Below are positions 1 to 7,963 of a stretch of DNA of 51,729 nt, one piece after another (the stretch's first letter is position 1; every line of letters begins with the position of its first letter). The position numbers were made by a program, and so were the translations under genes. The notes below the pieces were generated by a model that saw only the letters and a program-made list of their open reading frames with translations, had not been told where the DNA came from and did not search any database. Origin of the DNA: Verrucomicrobiia bacterium (GTDB taxonomy: Bacteria; Verrucomicrobiota; Verrucomicrobiia; Limisphaerales; UBA8199); assembly GCA_035946615.1 (NCBI GenBank), contig DASYZB010000023.1:1-51729 (forward strand). The letters run 5' to 3'.

Positions 1-387
1 GTTCATAGCCAGAGAATAGCCGCAGCGCACGAGAGCGCGGCGCCCCAGCCATAGGTGAACGCTGGGCGTCCAGGCGGAGGCGGGGTTATTGGTTGTGGAG
101 CTCTCGAGTTCGGCACGCAGTTCATCATCGACAGCGCGCCGCTGGGCGCCGGCATCGGGGCCGGGCGCAATGCTCTTGGCTGCGCCAACGGCGGATGTGA
201 AAAGGGAGTTTAGCTGCTGCGCCACTGAGTCGTCCACCGGCTGGCTTCCGATAGGGGCCAGGCCCGCGCCGGCCAATAGGGGGTAGGCCGTGGGGCCCGG
301 AATGGGACCGGTTTGGCCCGGCCTGACGAAGAGAAGCCCTGCAGCCGCGAGAGAGACGACAACAGCGATTTTGAGGGAAGTTTTCAT
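1..387 (-). CDS. Secreted protein of unknown function, 3' end beyond the window
   Basis: An open frame of 129 codons starts with ATG at 387 and runs off the left edge, so only the N-terminus is present. It opens with a clear signal peptide: MKTSLK, then a hydrophobic stretch rich in A, V and L up to about residue 20, then a Pro/Gly-rich segment (PGQTGPIPGP). The rest has no motif I recognise. No good Shine-Dalgarno is visible. The product is probably exported to the periplasm or outer surface. It could be a short secreted protein or the N-terminus of a large one; the function is unknown. Confidence 0.5.
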   Translation of the reverse strand, partial: MKTSLKIAVVVSLAAAGLLFVRPGQTGPIPGPTAYPLLAGAGLAPIGSQPVDDSVAQQLNSLFTSAVGAAKSIAPGPDAGAQRRAVDDELRAELESSTTNNPASAWTPSVHLWLGRRALVRCGYSLAMN

Positions 388-605
388 AAATACTTGGGCT
401 TAAGTTCTGCGAGCAGCGCTATGCGCCCACCCCGGACAGGGCAGTTTGGGAAGCTTTCCTTTTTATACAGATAAGCATGGTTTATTGGCAACAGACGCTT
501 CCGGCGATCGGTTGGCTTATGGATTTGCTGCACACTAGTACAAGTAAAATTGGAGGCCGATCGGTCACCAAAATATTCAGAAAAGCAAACAAAGTTTGAC
601 ATTGC

Positions 606-1019
606 TTATGGTTTGAGACGGGAGGGCTTAGAAGAAACCCCCAGCTTCAGGGCCGCGGCGGCAACTTTGCGGCGATGCCTGGCAATGGCCGGATGGGAGA
701 CGTGGAGGGCCAAAGCGATCTCGTTGACGCGAAAGCCGTCATACAATAGCAGCAAGACGGCAGCGTCGAACGGGTCCAGGACGGCCACCATCAACCGAAG
801 GAGGTCATGCGCGCAGACGTTCTGGAGAACGTCGTCGGGGTCAATCAGGCACGCAGCGCAATCTTCAAGAGCCAACCTGAGCGGCTGCCGCTTAGGCGCA
901 TCGATGCTTCGTCCGATTTTGAGGACGTTCCTTGCGCGAAGGAGACAGCTATCTACATAACCAACTAGGCGTCTTGCCAGGATAATCGCGTTGAACCTGG
1001 GAGAGGTGTTCAGTGGCAT
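606..1019 (-). CDS. Sigma-70 region 4-like helix-turn-helix protein
   Basis: The protein has about 137 residues. The C-terminal half matches sigma factor region 4: a LDPFDAAVLLLLYDGF helix, then REIA-type VNEIALALHVSH and a recognition helix PAIARHRRKVAAAAL. The N-terminal half resembles a degenerate region 2 (RRLVGYVDSCLLRARNVL). It probably binds DNA as a small sigma-like or LuxR-like regulator. The ATG at 1019 (MPLNTSPRF) is preferred over a start at 1055 because the longer version runs further into an opposing reading frame that looks protein-like. It is a stand-alone gene, not paired with a kinase or an anti-sigma factor. It could also be a plain HTH regulator. Confidence 0.6.
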   Translation of the reverse strand: MPLNTSPRFNAIILARRLVGYVDSCLLRARNVLKIGRSIDAPKRQPLRLALEDCAACLIDPDDVLQNVCAHDLLRLMVAVLDPFDAAVLLLLYDGFRVNEIALALHVSHPAIARHRRKVAAAALKLGVSSKPSRLKP

Positions 1020-1229
1020 CCTGCGAAAGTTCGTCTGCCAGAGCCGAGGCAACAAGAGGCGGAAGAGCTCAGCTTCGTGAGTTTGCTCAAGCGGGCGGCA
1101 GGTGCCAAACAGCGTGGCGAACAGGTGATTTTCGCAACAAGCGAACCCTTAGCGAGCATTCAGACCATGACGGCCGGGCTCAATCCTCAAATCATCCACT
1201 ATGAAGGGCGCGTGATTACGAAATATTGA
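969..1229 (+). pseudogene. Remnant of an ATPase-like protein C-terminus
   Basis: An open frame from just after a stop at 966 to TGA at 1229 ends in a protein-like segment (EELSFVSLLKRAAGAKQRG, QVIFATSEPLA, IIHYEGRVITKY). The 'QVIFATSEP' stretch followed by a late 'I..Y.GRVI' resembles the Walker B/H-loop-to-end region of SMC/SbcC-like or AAA ATPases. There is no plausible start codon or N-terminal domain, and the frame overlaps the start of the opposing sigma-like gene. I read it as the decayed 3' end of a lost gene. The assignment is tentative. Confidence 0.3.
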
Positions 1230-1320
1230 TGAGTTGGGCGTGCTCCCGAGGGCGAAATGAATATGACCCGCAATACCATCAGCGCCGATTAGCGTCAAAC
1301 TCCTTCATTACAAGGATGTT

Positions 1321-1854
1321 ATGCACTACCCTTCCTCACCCTTAAACCATCAATCCAACTACCCTCCAAATCCCCACGATTTCGAGGTCTTCCGCCCCTC
1401 TTTATCCTGTTCGCATATGCTAAATTCATCATCATCGATCAACATCGGCTCACAGCCCGACAACAACAACAACCACAACCACAACCTCACCGTTCTCGAC
1501 GCCGAGCTCCAAGAACAACGCTATAAAACAGCCGGGCTCGCCGGCATCCGCAACTCCATCCCCAACCTGCGCCATAAAGAAGCCAGCGACATCGAAGTCC
1601 TCCGCGGAATCGTTTCGGCCGAAAAGCTCGCTGAGTCCTCCCGTGAGGACAATGTCCCCCATCGGAATGACCTCCCGCCTCGTGAAGAGATGCCCTATTG
1701 CCCTTCCGGCCCCACCTTTGGCGAGATGCTCCAACACGAGATGAGCCGGCGCGCCTTAGCGTCAAAACCGCAGCCCCAGCCCCGGCAGCCCCTTGCCCCC
1801 TCCGAACGTCCCTCGAACGTCTCTCAAACGACATCTCACGGTAACCCACAGTAA
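1321..1854 (+). CDS. Hypothetical low-complexity protein ending in a decamer repeat array
   Basis: This 177-residue frame starts at ATG 1321. Residues 1-55 are rich in Ser, Asn, Pro and His (including an N/H tract near 49-55). The middle looks like ordinary protein (LDAELQEQRYKTAGLAGI, ASDIEVLRGIVSAEKLAE, FGEMLQHEMSRRAL). The tail is Pro/Gln-rich. The last codons fall in the GGTAAC tandem array, whose units contain TAA. Downstream of the array another frame reads TDGQTYLRFNPLKADA up to a stop near 2038, so array copy number may have separated two parts of one protein. No family recognised; it may not be expressed. Confidence 0.4.
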   Translation: MHYPSSPLNHQSNYPPNPHDFEVFRPSLSCSHMLNSSSSINIGSQPDNNNNHNHNLTVLDAELQEQRYKTAGLAGIRNSIPNLRHKEASDIEVLRGIVSAEKLAESSREDNVPHRNDLPPREEMPYCPSGPTFGEMLQHEMSRRALASKPQPQPRQPLAPSERPSNVSQTTSHGNPQ

Positions 1855-1898
1855 CCGTACGGTAGCTTACGGTAACCCACGGTAACTCCCGGTAACCA
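1838..1898 (+). repeat. Tandem array 1, about 10-bp unit ACGGTAACCC, six units
   Basis: Six consecutive units read ACGGTAACCC, ACAGTAACCGT, ACGGTAGCTT, ACGGTAACCC, ACGGTAACTC and CCGGTAACCA. Five are exactly 10 bp and one is 11 bp. The array overlaps the end of the preceding ORF. It is the first of four unrelated arrays with the same period within 850 bp. Confidence 0.85.
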
Positions 1899-2055
1899 TA
1901 AATCCCCACAACACTGACGGCCAGACTTACCTCCGCTTTAACCCCCTCAAGGCCGACGCGCACAAACTTTTCCATCAAAACACTGCCCTTGGGCTCCCGA
2001 CCAGCCTCCTTGGAGCCTCAGGCCCCCTCAGACTTTGACACCATAGGTGACCATG

Positions 2056-2138
2056 TTGCACTTGTGTTGCACTTCAAAGTGCAACATAAAAACCGCATAA
2101 TATCAGCGACTATATCGTTAATGTAGCATGTTGCACTT
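2056..2138. promoter_or_regulatory. TTGCACTT box cluster (two direct, one inverted, one distal copy)
   Basis: TTGCACTT occurs at 2056-2063 and 2067-2074 (11 bp apart, one helical turn). It is inverted as AAGTGCAA at 2077-2084, forming an 8-bp perfect inverted repeat with a CA spacer, and recurs at 2131-2138. The AT-rich stretch between (about 2088-2125, with ATAAAAA and TATATCGTTAATG) could be a promoter or an unwinding region. Iteron-like or operator-like arrangement; the binding protein is unknown. Confidence 0.55.
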
Positions 2139-2286
2139 CGTTTTTCCTTTCCCGCGCGCAAAACTTTTCCACCCAAAACGCTCGATGCTCAATGCTACTG
2201 GCCACATCACGCTCACTCTCGGAACCGTCGGCGTTAGGTCCCGTCTGCTCTCGGTTGCTCTCCCGTCCCCCCATCCCCCATTAATT

Positions 2287-2340
2287 GCGCCAAATTGCGC
2301 CAAATTGCACGAAATTGCAGCAAATTCCCGCAAATTGCAG
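2287..2340 (+). repeat. Tandem array 2, 10-bp unit GCGCCAAATT, five units
   Basis: Units are GCGCCAAATT, GCGCCAAATT, GCACGAAATT, GCAGCAAATT and CCCGCAAATT, followed by a partial GCAG. All are exactly 10 bp. The AAATT core is invariant apart from the preceding base, and the 5' half varies. Confidence 0.85.
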
Positions 2341-2494
2341 TTCGACTCCAGTGCGCACCATCCGCTATGTTGAGAATGTTCGACCTTTGAGCGTTCGATG
2401 TTCTGGCCCCGTCCGCTCTTCCGCAAAAAACCGGAGTCAACCGCTGCTATCTCAGTTTCCTTCAGCTTCCGCACTTGAAACTGAATCTCCGTAA

Positions 2495-2534
2495 CGCTAA
2501 GTAACGCTAAATAACGGTAAATAACGCTATTTTA
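2495..2534 (+). repeat. Tandem array 3, 10-bp unit CGCTAAATAA, four units
   Basis: Units are CGCTAAGTAA, CGCTAAATAA, CGGTAAATAA and CGCTATTTTA, preceded by a partial GTAA. The unit is 10 bp and AT-rich. Its sequence is unrelated to arrays 2 and 4. Confidence 0.8.
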
Positions 2535-2647
2535 TTATGTTTCAGTTTCCCTGTTGTTCATCCATTTCACCCCCGATATTCGAACCCCGCCTTCCGAGCC
2601 CCGCCCAGTTATTCCAATTCCACAAATCCAAAAACCGACCCGGCGTC

Positions 2648-2690
2648 ACCGGTGGACACCGGTTGACACCGGTGGACACCGGTTGACACT
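2648..2690 (+). repeat. Tandem array 4, 10-bp unit ACCGGTKGAC, four units
   Basis: ACCGGTGGAC and ACCGGTTGAC alternate twice, followed by ACT. The period is 10 bp with a 20-bp super-period set by the G/T alternation. Each unit contains the palindrome ACCGGT. Confidence 0.85.
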
Positions 2691-3004
2691 ACAGAGCCCA
2701 CCCCCCTCATTCCCGTGGTGTTCATTTTTCAACACCGGCGACAGAGCAGGACTTCGAGCACCGTTTTCTTCTCCGTTTCAGTTTCTGTGGGGATGCTTGC
2801 ATTTCCCGACGATTCCTTGTGCGGATGCAAAAGGAAGTTCTTCAGTTCTTCCACATACCCGTATTCCGCGGTTTCGATTTGGTCGCGACTATGCCGCGCT
2901 GTGCCTCTGCCGCTTTTTGGCGGCCTTGTCTTCCCCTTCGTGTAAATTCGTGAAATTCGTGTCTCCTCCCCGCCTTCTTCCGCGTTCTTTCGCGGCAACT
3001 TCCT

Positions 3005-3109
3005 AACATGAACTACATCCTTAAATCTGCCGATGCTTCTCCCTCTCCTCCTTTGGAGGAGAGGGCCGGGGAGAGGAGGCCCTGCTGGGAGGATCGTGGG
3101 ATGGACTAC
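3005..3109 (-). repeat. Interspersed hairpin repeat, copy A (rearranged)
   Basis: Read on the minus strand, the left part gives GAGAGGGAGAAGCATCGGCA, then GATTTAAGGATGTAGTTCATG, matching copies at 10.2 and 27.9 kb. The other end (GGGAGGATCGTGGGATGGAC at about 3087-3106) lies on the plus strand, unlike the other copies, so one end is inverted relative to the family. The centre is a purine/pyrimidine hairpin (CTCCTCCTTTGGAGGAGAG). Confidence 0.7.
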
Positions 3110-3500
3110 CGCTCCCACCCGTCCATCTGACCAAATCTGACCAAATCTGAGTGATTTTTTCACTCATATGAGATTCGAGGCAACCAGCCCGAACAACCCC
3201 GCCCAGAGTCCTGTCAGTCAAAGGACACGTTTTGTCGTGGAATATAGGGTGAAGACATATGAAAACCACCACCGCCTCGATCTGGCCCGGCCAGCCAACC
3301 AACGCGCGGACCGCTCGCCCCCAGTCTCCGATTAAACCCACGCGCCAGCTAAGCGAGTCCGCGAGCGCCGTCAATGCTGCCGTTTTTCGATCAAGAACGT
3401 TGCGACGCGGTGGAGTGCGCCCGGATTGACGTTGGGGCGCGCATCGGTCAATCTGGGGCGAAGCCGGTCGATTCATTCCCGGCACGAACTTTGTTTTGAG

Positions 3501-4631
3501 ATGAGCAACGGCCTGCAGATTGTTTCCTTGTCGCGCAGTTCGCGCGATATCAACCGATTTTTAAACGTCAGCTACTGCATTTACAATGGTGATCCCAATT
3601 GGGTAGCTCCGCTGCTGATGGATTTGAAAAAGGTCTTCACGGACGACAACCCACTCTTCGAGCACGCCAAAATGCAGCTTTGGGTCGCCTCCCGGAACGG
3701 TCGCGATATAGGCCGCATTGCCGGCATCATTGACGAGACCCATAACCGCTTGGTTGAGCCGGGGGCGTTCTTCGGCTTTTTCGAATGCCTCAATGACCCG
3801 GCAGCCGCCGGGGCCTTGCTCAAAACGATGGCGGATTGGGCGGCGCAGGCGGGCTTGAAACGGGTGCTGGGGCCGATGAACCCCACGACCAATGATGAAT
3901 GCGGTCTGCTGGTCGAGGGGTTTGATTCACCGCCTGTGTTCATGATGACCTATAACCCGCGCTATTATGTGGATTTGGTGGAAGCGGACGGTTTTCGCAA
4001 AGCCAAGGACCTTCTGGCATTCCACATCGACCTCTCGAATATCCCAATGGACCGCTTAACGCGAATCGGTGGGAAGGTCAAGCAGCGCAACCCGGGCTTG
4101 GCCTTCCGCCCCGTGTTGCGCAAGACACTCGACCAGGACATCGTGAAGATAAAAGAGGTCTATAACGCCGCCTGGCAGCAGAACTGGGGGTTTGTGCCGA
4201 TGACCGATGCCGAGGTGGATTTCATGGCGGAGCGCCTGAAACCCTTGCTTATGGAAGGATTGATTTGGCTGGCCGAGGCGGGGTCGCAGCCGGTGGGTTT
4301 TCTGCTGGCATTGCCTGACTACAACCCGGCCCTTCAGCCGCTGCGGGGGCGCTTGCTAACCCCGCGCGTGTTGGGATTCATTCCCTATCTGATGGGCTGG
4401 AAACGCCCGAAACGAACCCGAGTTCTGACCCTCGGGGTCACTGAAAAGTATCGCTCGAAAGGCATCGAATCGGCGCTCCTGATCGAGGGATTGAAGGTCG
4501 GGTTCGATGCCGGGGTGACCGAATCGGAGGCCTCGTGGATTCTTGAGGACAACGTGATGATGTGCCGTGTGCTCGAGGCCATCGGGGGCAGAGTGTACAA
4601 ACGATACAGGATTTACGAGAAATCTCTTTAG
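3501..4631 (+). CDS. GNAT-fold protein, YghO-like family
   Basis: This 376-residue protein has the conserved blocks of the YghO-like acyl-CoA N-acyltransferase-fold family: GRIAGIID, FGFFECLNDPAAA, GPMNPTTNDECGLLVEGFD, MMTYNPRYY, and a late LTLGVTEKYRSKGIESALLI resembling the acetyl-CoA binding motif A. It is soluble, with no signal peptide. The biochemical role of the family is not established; a lipid or small-molecule acyl transfer role is only inferred from the fold. I chose ATG 3501 (MSNGLQIVSLS). The frame is open back to 3426, but that extension is low-complexity and unsupported. It converges with the deformylase gene, and the two ends overlap by four bases. Confidence 0.75.
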   Translation: MSNGLQIVSLSRSSRDINRFLNVSYCIYNGDPNWVAPLLMDLKKVFTDDNPLFEHAKMQLWVASRNGRDIGRIAGIIDETHNRLVEPGAFFGFFECLNDPAAAGALLKTMADWAAQAGLKRVLGPMNPTTNDECGLLVEGFDSPPVFMMTYNPRYYVDLVEADGFRKAKDLLAFHIDLSNIPMDRLTRIGGKVKQRNPGLAFRPVLRKTLDQDIVKIKEVYNAAWQQNWGFVPMTDAEVDFMAERLKPLLMEGLIWLAEAGSQPVGFLLALPDYNPALQPLRGRLLTPRVLGFIPYLMGWKRPKRTRVLTLGVTEKYRSKGIESALLIEGLKVGFDAGVTESEASWILEDNVMMCRVLEAIGGRVYKRYRIYEKSL

Positions 4632-5212
4632 ACGCGCGTGGCCGATGTCTTTTTGAGCATGGCTTTAGTCTCGGCCTGAAGGAGCTCCAGCTCTGCGCGC
4701 AGTTCTTCTTTGGATTTTTTATCCATCCGATCGATGAAAAGAATCCCGTGAAGGTGATCGGTTTCATGTTGAACGGCGCGCGAAAGCAGGCCGCCACAAC
4801 GAAACTCCAATGGCCTGCCCTTTTCATCAAGGGCTTTCACATCCACAACGTCGGGCCGGGTAATTTCAGCAAAAACCTCAGGAAAACTCAGGCACCCTTC
4901 CGGTCCGGAGACCGGCTGGCCAATCGGGGTAATTTCGGGATTCAGCAGCACCAGCGGCATAAAGCTACGCACGTCGGTTGGTTGGCCCTTGATTTCGAGA
5001 GAAGAGGGCCGGTCTGTTACCCCGCGCACGTCGATCACGGTGAGCTGGAGCGCCAAACCGACCTGTTGCGCGGCCAGGCCGATGCCCTTGTATTCATACA
5101 TTGTTTCGAGCATATCGGCGATCAGCTTCCTGATTGCCGCGCTCACCGTATCTACGCGGGCGCCTTTGTGCCGCAACACCGGCGTGCCATATTTGATTAT
5201 CGACAATACCAT
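4628..5212 (-). CDS. def: Peptide deformylase
   Basis: Removes the formyl group from the N-terminal methionine of nascent proteins in the cytoplasm, using a metal (usually Fe2+). All three family motifs are present: GIGLAAQQVG (about residues 43-52), EGCLS (105-109, metal-ligand Cys) and QHETDH (148-153, the HExxH metal and catalytic site). At 194 residues it is a normal length. ATG 5212 is chosen because it gives the usual VLSIIKYGTPVLR N-terminus; the longer frame back to 5365 runs into the preceding sugar kinase gene. Only 14 bases separate the two, so they are probably cotranscribed. Confidence 0.95.
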   Translation of the reverse strand: MVLSIIKYGTPVLRHKGARVDTVSAAIRKLIADMLETMYEYKGIGLAAQQVGLALQLTVIDVRGVTDRPSSLEIKGQPTDVRSFMPLVLLNPEITPIGQPVSGPEGCLSFPEVFAEITRPDVVDVKALDEKGRPLEFRCGGLLSRAVQHETDHLHGILFIDRMDKKSKEELRAELELLQAETKAMLKKTSATRV

Positions 5213-5226
5213 TCCGTCACCATGAT

Positions 5227-6345
5227 TCAGCCCGGCCAGTTTCGCAACATCTGCGCAAGGTCCCGAATCGCCGGGCTTTGGCCGGTGCGCACGTAAAACC
5301 CACTGGTGGTCACGCCGCTCAGCAGGCAGCGCTCGGTCGTGAAACCCAGTAATTTGCCCAGGCAAAAACCGGAGTTGAAGTGGTCGCCGGCGCCGGTGGT
5401 GATCTTGGGTTTGGGAGCAAACGGCCCCTGAACGATGGCCTCTCCATCCGGACCAGAGGCCAGCGCGTAAGCGGTTGGATGGATGATAATCGTATCAATC
5501 GGGATGCGCAGGTGGATTTCCTTGCAGACCTTTTGCAGCCCTTCCGGCGAATGGTCTTCGGCCTTGAGTCCGAGGTTTTCTGCTATTTCGTAACCTTCCT
5601 TTTCGTTCAGGCCCAGGATGACGTCAAAATACTTTTGGAAGGCGCGGATCAATTCGAGGGCGCGCAGGATATCTTCATTGGTCCGTTTTTCGGGATCGGC
5701 CAGATCGATGAAGAGCTTGCGGCGGGTTCCCTGGAGTTTAGGGCAGATTTCTTTCAAGACAGCGGACCAGATGTCGCTCATCGAGGTGAGCATGGTCCAG
5801 TTCACGAAGCCGACCAGGTCGGCCTGGCCGAAGTGAGCGGCAAATTTGTCCTGACCGAACCGGCTCTTGATATTGTCCCAATTCATTTGTTTCAAGGACT
5901 CATGTTTGCCCAACATGATTTTGCCGTCTTCGAATTCCAGCGCGTCGGTATAGCCCGGCTCGGCGATGGAATGGACCTGGGCGATTTTGGCAAAGCTTGC
6001 AAAAACCGGGTGCAGGTTCGGGTAACCCAAGATGCCCAGATAAGTTATTTTCAGGCCGAAGCTGGCCAGGGCATTGGCCATAATGGGGCCGTTGCCTCCC
6101 AGTTTGGTCAATTGGCTGACCAGCTCGATATTGGTGCTGCGGCCCGCCGCAGCCGCCAGTCTTTGCGCCAACTGGGCGATAGTGGGCAGCCGCACGTATT
6201 TGTCGGCGCTTTCACGCTTGTCCACCACGTGCAGGATGTCATCCACAAAACCGTCGAGCCCGACAAAAGCAGACATCTGGCCCGCGCGCTGGATGTTGGT
6301 TTCGAGCTGGGTTGCGGTTTGTTTGCGTAATTCAGGATCGTTCAT
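5227..6345 (-). CDS. PfkB family carbohydrate kinase
   Basis: The protein has 372 residues. The PfkB/ribokinase C-terminal signature is clear: TTGAGDHFNSGF (GAGD starts about residue 318), containing the anion hole and the catalytic Asp. An N-terminal GGNGPIMANALASFG block corresponds to the sugar-binding GGN motif, with LGLNEKEGYEIAENL before it in the nucleotide lobe. It phosphorylates a sugar or nucleoside with ATP in the cytoplasm; the substrate cannot be told from sequence. It is longer than typical ribokinase (about 310) because of insertions in the middle. It lies directly upstream of def. Confidence 0.85.
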   Translation of the reverse strand: MNDPELRKQTATQLETNIQRAGQMSAFVGLDGFVDDILHVVDKRESADKYVRLPTIAQLAQRLAAAAGRSTNIELVSQLTKLGGNGPIMANALASFGLKITYLGILGYPNLHPVFASFAKIAQVHSIAEPGYTDALEFEDGKIMLGKHESLKQMNWDNIKSRFGQDKFAAHFGQADLVGFVNWTMLTSMSDIWSAVLKEICPKLQGTRRKLFIDLADPEKRTNEDILRALELIRAFQKYFDVILGLNEKEGYEIAENLGLKAEDHSPEGLQKVCKEIHLRIPIDTIIIHPTAYALASGPDGEAIVQGPFAPKPKITTGAGDHFNSGFCLGKLLGFTTERCLLSGVTTSGFYVRTGQSPAIRDLAQMLRNWPG

Positions 6346-6390
6346 GAGTAGGATAGGTGTTTGAATTAAATCGTGAAGGGACCTGCCAAT

Positions 6391-7317
6391 TCAGTCCGCC
6401 CTGACCCCCAGGATTTGCAGCACTCGCTCCAGCTCGGCGTCGCTGTAAAAGGCGATTTCCAGCGCCCCTTTTCCATGGGCATAGCGCAGCCGGATTTTTG
6501 TGCCGAGGCGTTCGCGAATCTGGTCTTCGAGATTGGCAATGTGGGCGTCCCGATTCGGCGGAGCGGCGGGCGGCGACTTGGATAAAGTTGAAGCTTGGCG
6601 GGCATGCAGGTGGGCCACAAGGGCTTCGGTTTGGCGCACATTGAGGCCGTCCCTCAGAATGCGCTCGGCCGCGCTTTTCTGGTGTGTTGGCCCGGCCAGG
6701 CCCAAAATGACCTTGGCGTGGCCGACCGACAACTTTCCCTCACGAAGATAGCCCTGCACCTCTGCGGCCAGCTTGAGCAAACGCAGCGAGTTGGCCACCA
6801 CCGTCCGGCTTTTGCCTACCTTGGCGGCCACTTCTTCCTGCGTAAGCTGAAACTGCTCGATCAATTGGGCGTAGCCCTGGGCCTCTTCGAGGGGATTGAG
6901 GTTCTCCCGCTGTAAGTTTTCGATCAGTGCCAGTTCGAGCACCGCCCGGTCATCGGCTTGCCTCACAATGACGGGGACATCAGCCAGGGCCAGGAGTTGG
7001 GCGGCGCGCCAGCGGCGTTCTCCTGCGATCAGCTCGAGATGCCCGTTGCGCTCGCGCACAATGAGGGGTTGGACGATGCCTTGCTCCCTGATTGAATCGG
7101 CCAGTTCGCGGAGGGCTTCCGGAGCGAAGTCTTTGCGGGGTTGAAAAGGGCAGGGGACGATGCGCTCGAGGGCGACCCGCTGCACGTGGTCCGGCCCCGG
7201 AGTGGCGGGCAGGACCTCGGGAGGAGGGTGCGGGGTTGCGGCCGGGAAAGGAGGTTGCGCGAGGGGACTGCCGCCCAACAACGCTCCCAGGCCCCGGCCC
7301 AAAGCTGGCTTTGCCAT
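6391..7317 (-). CDS. parB: Chromosome partitioning protein ParB
   Basis: Binds parS centromere sites and spreads along the origin region as a CTP-dependent clamp, acting with the ATPase ParA. Visible features: N-terminal GRGLGALLGG (ParA-activating peptide), FQPRKDF, GERRWRAAQLL (CTP-binding box), ENLQRENLNPLEEA, and a central helix-turn-helix (EEVAAKVGKSRTVVANSLRLL). At 308 residues it is a normal length. ATG at 7317. parA is not next to it: the upstream gene is a divergent DUF309 gene and the downstream gene is the PfkB kinase. No canonical parS palindrome was noticed nearby, but I did not search exhaustively. Confidence 0.93.
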   Translation of the reverse strand: MAKPALGRGLGALLGGSPLAQPPFPAATPHPPPEVLPATPGPDHVQRVALERIVPCPFQPRKDFAPEALRELADSIREQGIVQPLIVRERNGHLELIAGERRWRAAQLLALADVPVIVRQADDRAVLELALIENLQRENLNPLEEAQGYAQLIEQFQLTQEEVAAKVGKSRTVVANSLRLLKLAAEVQGYLREGKLSVGHAKVILGLAGPTHQKSAAERILRDGLNVRQTEALVAHLHARQASTLSKSPPAAPPNRDAHIANLEDQIRERLGTKIRLRYAHGKGALEIAFYSDAELERVLQILGVRAD

Positions 7318-7434
7318 GCGCTAGAGGGTGTCCAACCGCGGCAAATATGTCAATTCAGTCCCTGCCCCATCGCAACCTGGACTGGCCTGGACCATTGAAC
7401 CTGCGACTTCGGCTTTGGGTTTTGCTGCGCAATT

Positions 7435-7872
7435 GTGTATGGTTCATTCGTGGCACTCACAAAAACTGACTTCACTGGTTTGATAGCATCCCTCAAGGGA
7501 CGGGGTTTGCCCCCACAGTACCTCGGTTACTTTGAATGCTTTAATCAGCAGCTTTTTTTCGAGGCCCACGAGGTTTTGGAGGGACTTTGGCTTCGCGAGC
7601 GAGGTGGTCCCAAGGATTTATTCTACAAGGGCTTGATTCAATTGGCAGGGGCATTCGTGCATGTGCAGAAGGACCGCCGCGGGCCGGCAGCGGCTTTGCT
7701 GCATTTGGCACAAGCCAATTTCGCGCGGTATCCAGATGTTTTCGATAGTCTCGAATTGAATTCGTTGGGGCAGATGATCCAACTCTGGCTGGGGCGCCTG
7801 CAAGAGGGCACAGGCTCTTCGAATCCGCTCTGGATTGGCCCCTACCCGCAGCTCAGGCTGGAAGCGCCCTGA
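7435..7872 (+). CDS. DUF309 domain protein
   Basis: The protein has about 145 residues. The DUF309 helical motif is plain: FNQQLFFEAHEVLEGLWLRE, followed by FYKGLIQLAGAFVHVQKDR, with the conserved F-EAHE-W and G-IQ-A residues. The function of the family is unknown; the conserved His/Glu residues have led to suggestions of metal binding. The start is GTG 7435 or GTG 7450 (MALTKTDF); neither has a good ribosome site. It is divergent from parB with a gap of about 117 bases that must hold both promoters. Confidence 0.8.
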   Translation: MYGSFVALTKTDFTGLIASLKGRGLPPQYLGYFECFNQQLFFEAHEVLEGLWLRERGGPKDLFYKGLIQLAGAFVHVQKDRRGPAAALLHLAQANFARYPDVFDSLELNSLGQMIQLWLGRLQEGTGSSNPLWIGPYPQLRLEAP

Positions 7873-7963
7873 TTGGCGGATTTGTTATTCCGACACGCCT
7901 GTGCCATATTGAACCCAATAATGCCCGCTTTCTTTAACGTGTACGACTGCGAGCCTTTGCATT

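Larger units (their letters stand above)
1899..3004. other. Gene-poor, repeat-rich intergenic region
   Basis: About 1.1 kb lacks a convincing gene on either strand. The open frames here have erratic composition (for example a frame from 2554 to 3006 that is Pro/Phe/Ser-rich through the repeats) and no recognisable domain. The region instead holds the TTGCACTT cluster, three further decamer arrays, and a stretch near 2940-2965 (AAATTCGTGAAATTCGTG) made of repeated short words. At 3005 it meets a copy of the interspersed hairpin repeat. Confidence 0.6.

Noticed and set aside
1450-1978. Minus-strand frames with poly-Val and low-complexity stretches.
   Set aside because: They arise from the N/H-rich repeat of the plus-strand ORF and the decamer array.
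2648-2690. Tandem repeats considered as CRISPR.
   Set aside because: Unit of 10 bp without spacers; no cas genes in the window.
2554-3006. A 150-codon plus-strand frame in the gene-poor region.
   Set aside because: It passes through decamer array 4 and the ATTCGTG repeats, with Pro/Phe/Ser-rich random-looking composition.
5380-6330. Long plus-strand frame opposite the PfkB kinase gene.
   Set aside because: It is the antisense shadow of a clear kinase gene; its translation has no family motif.
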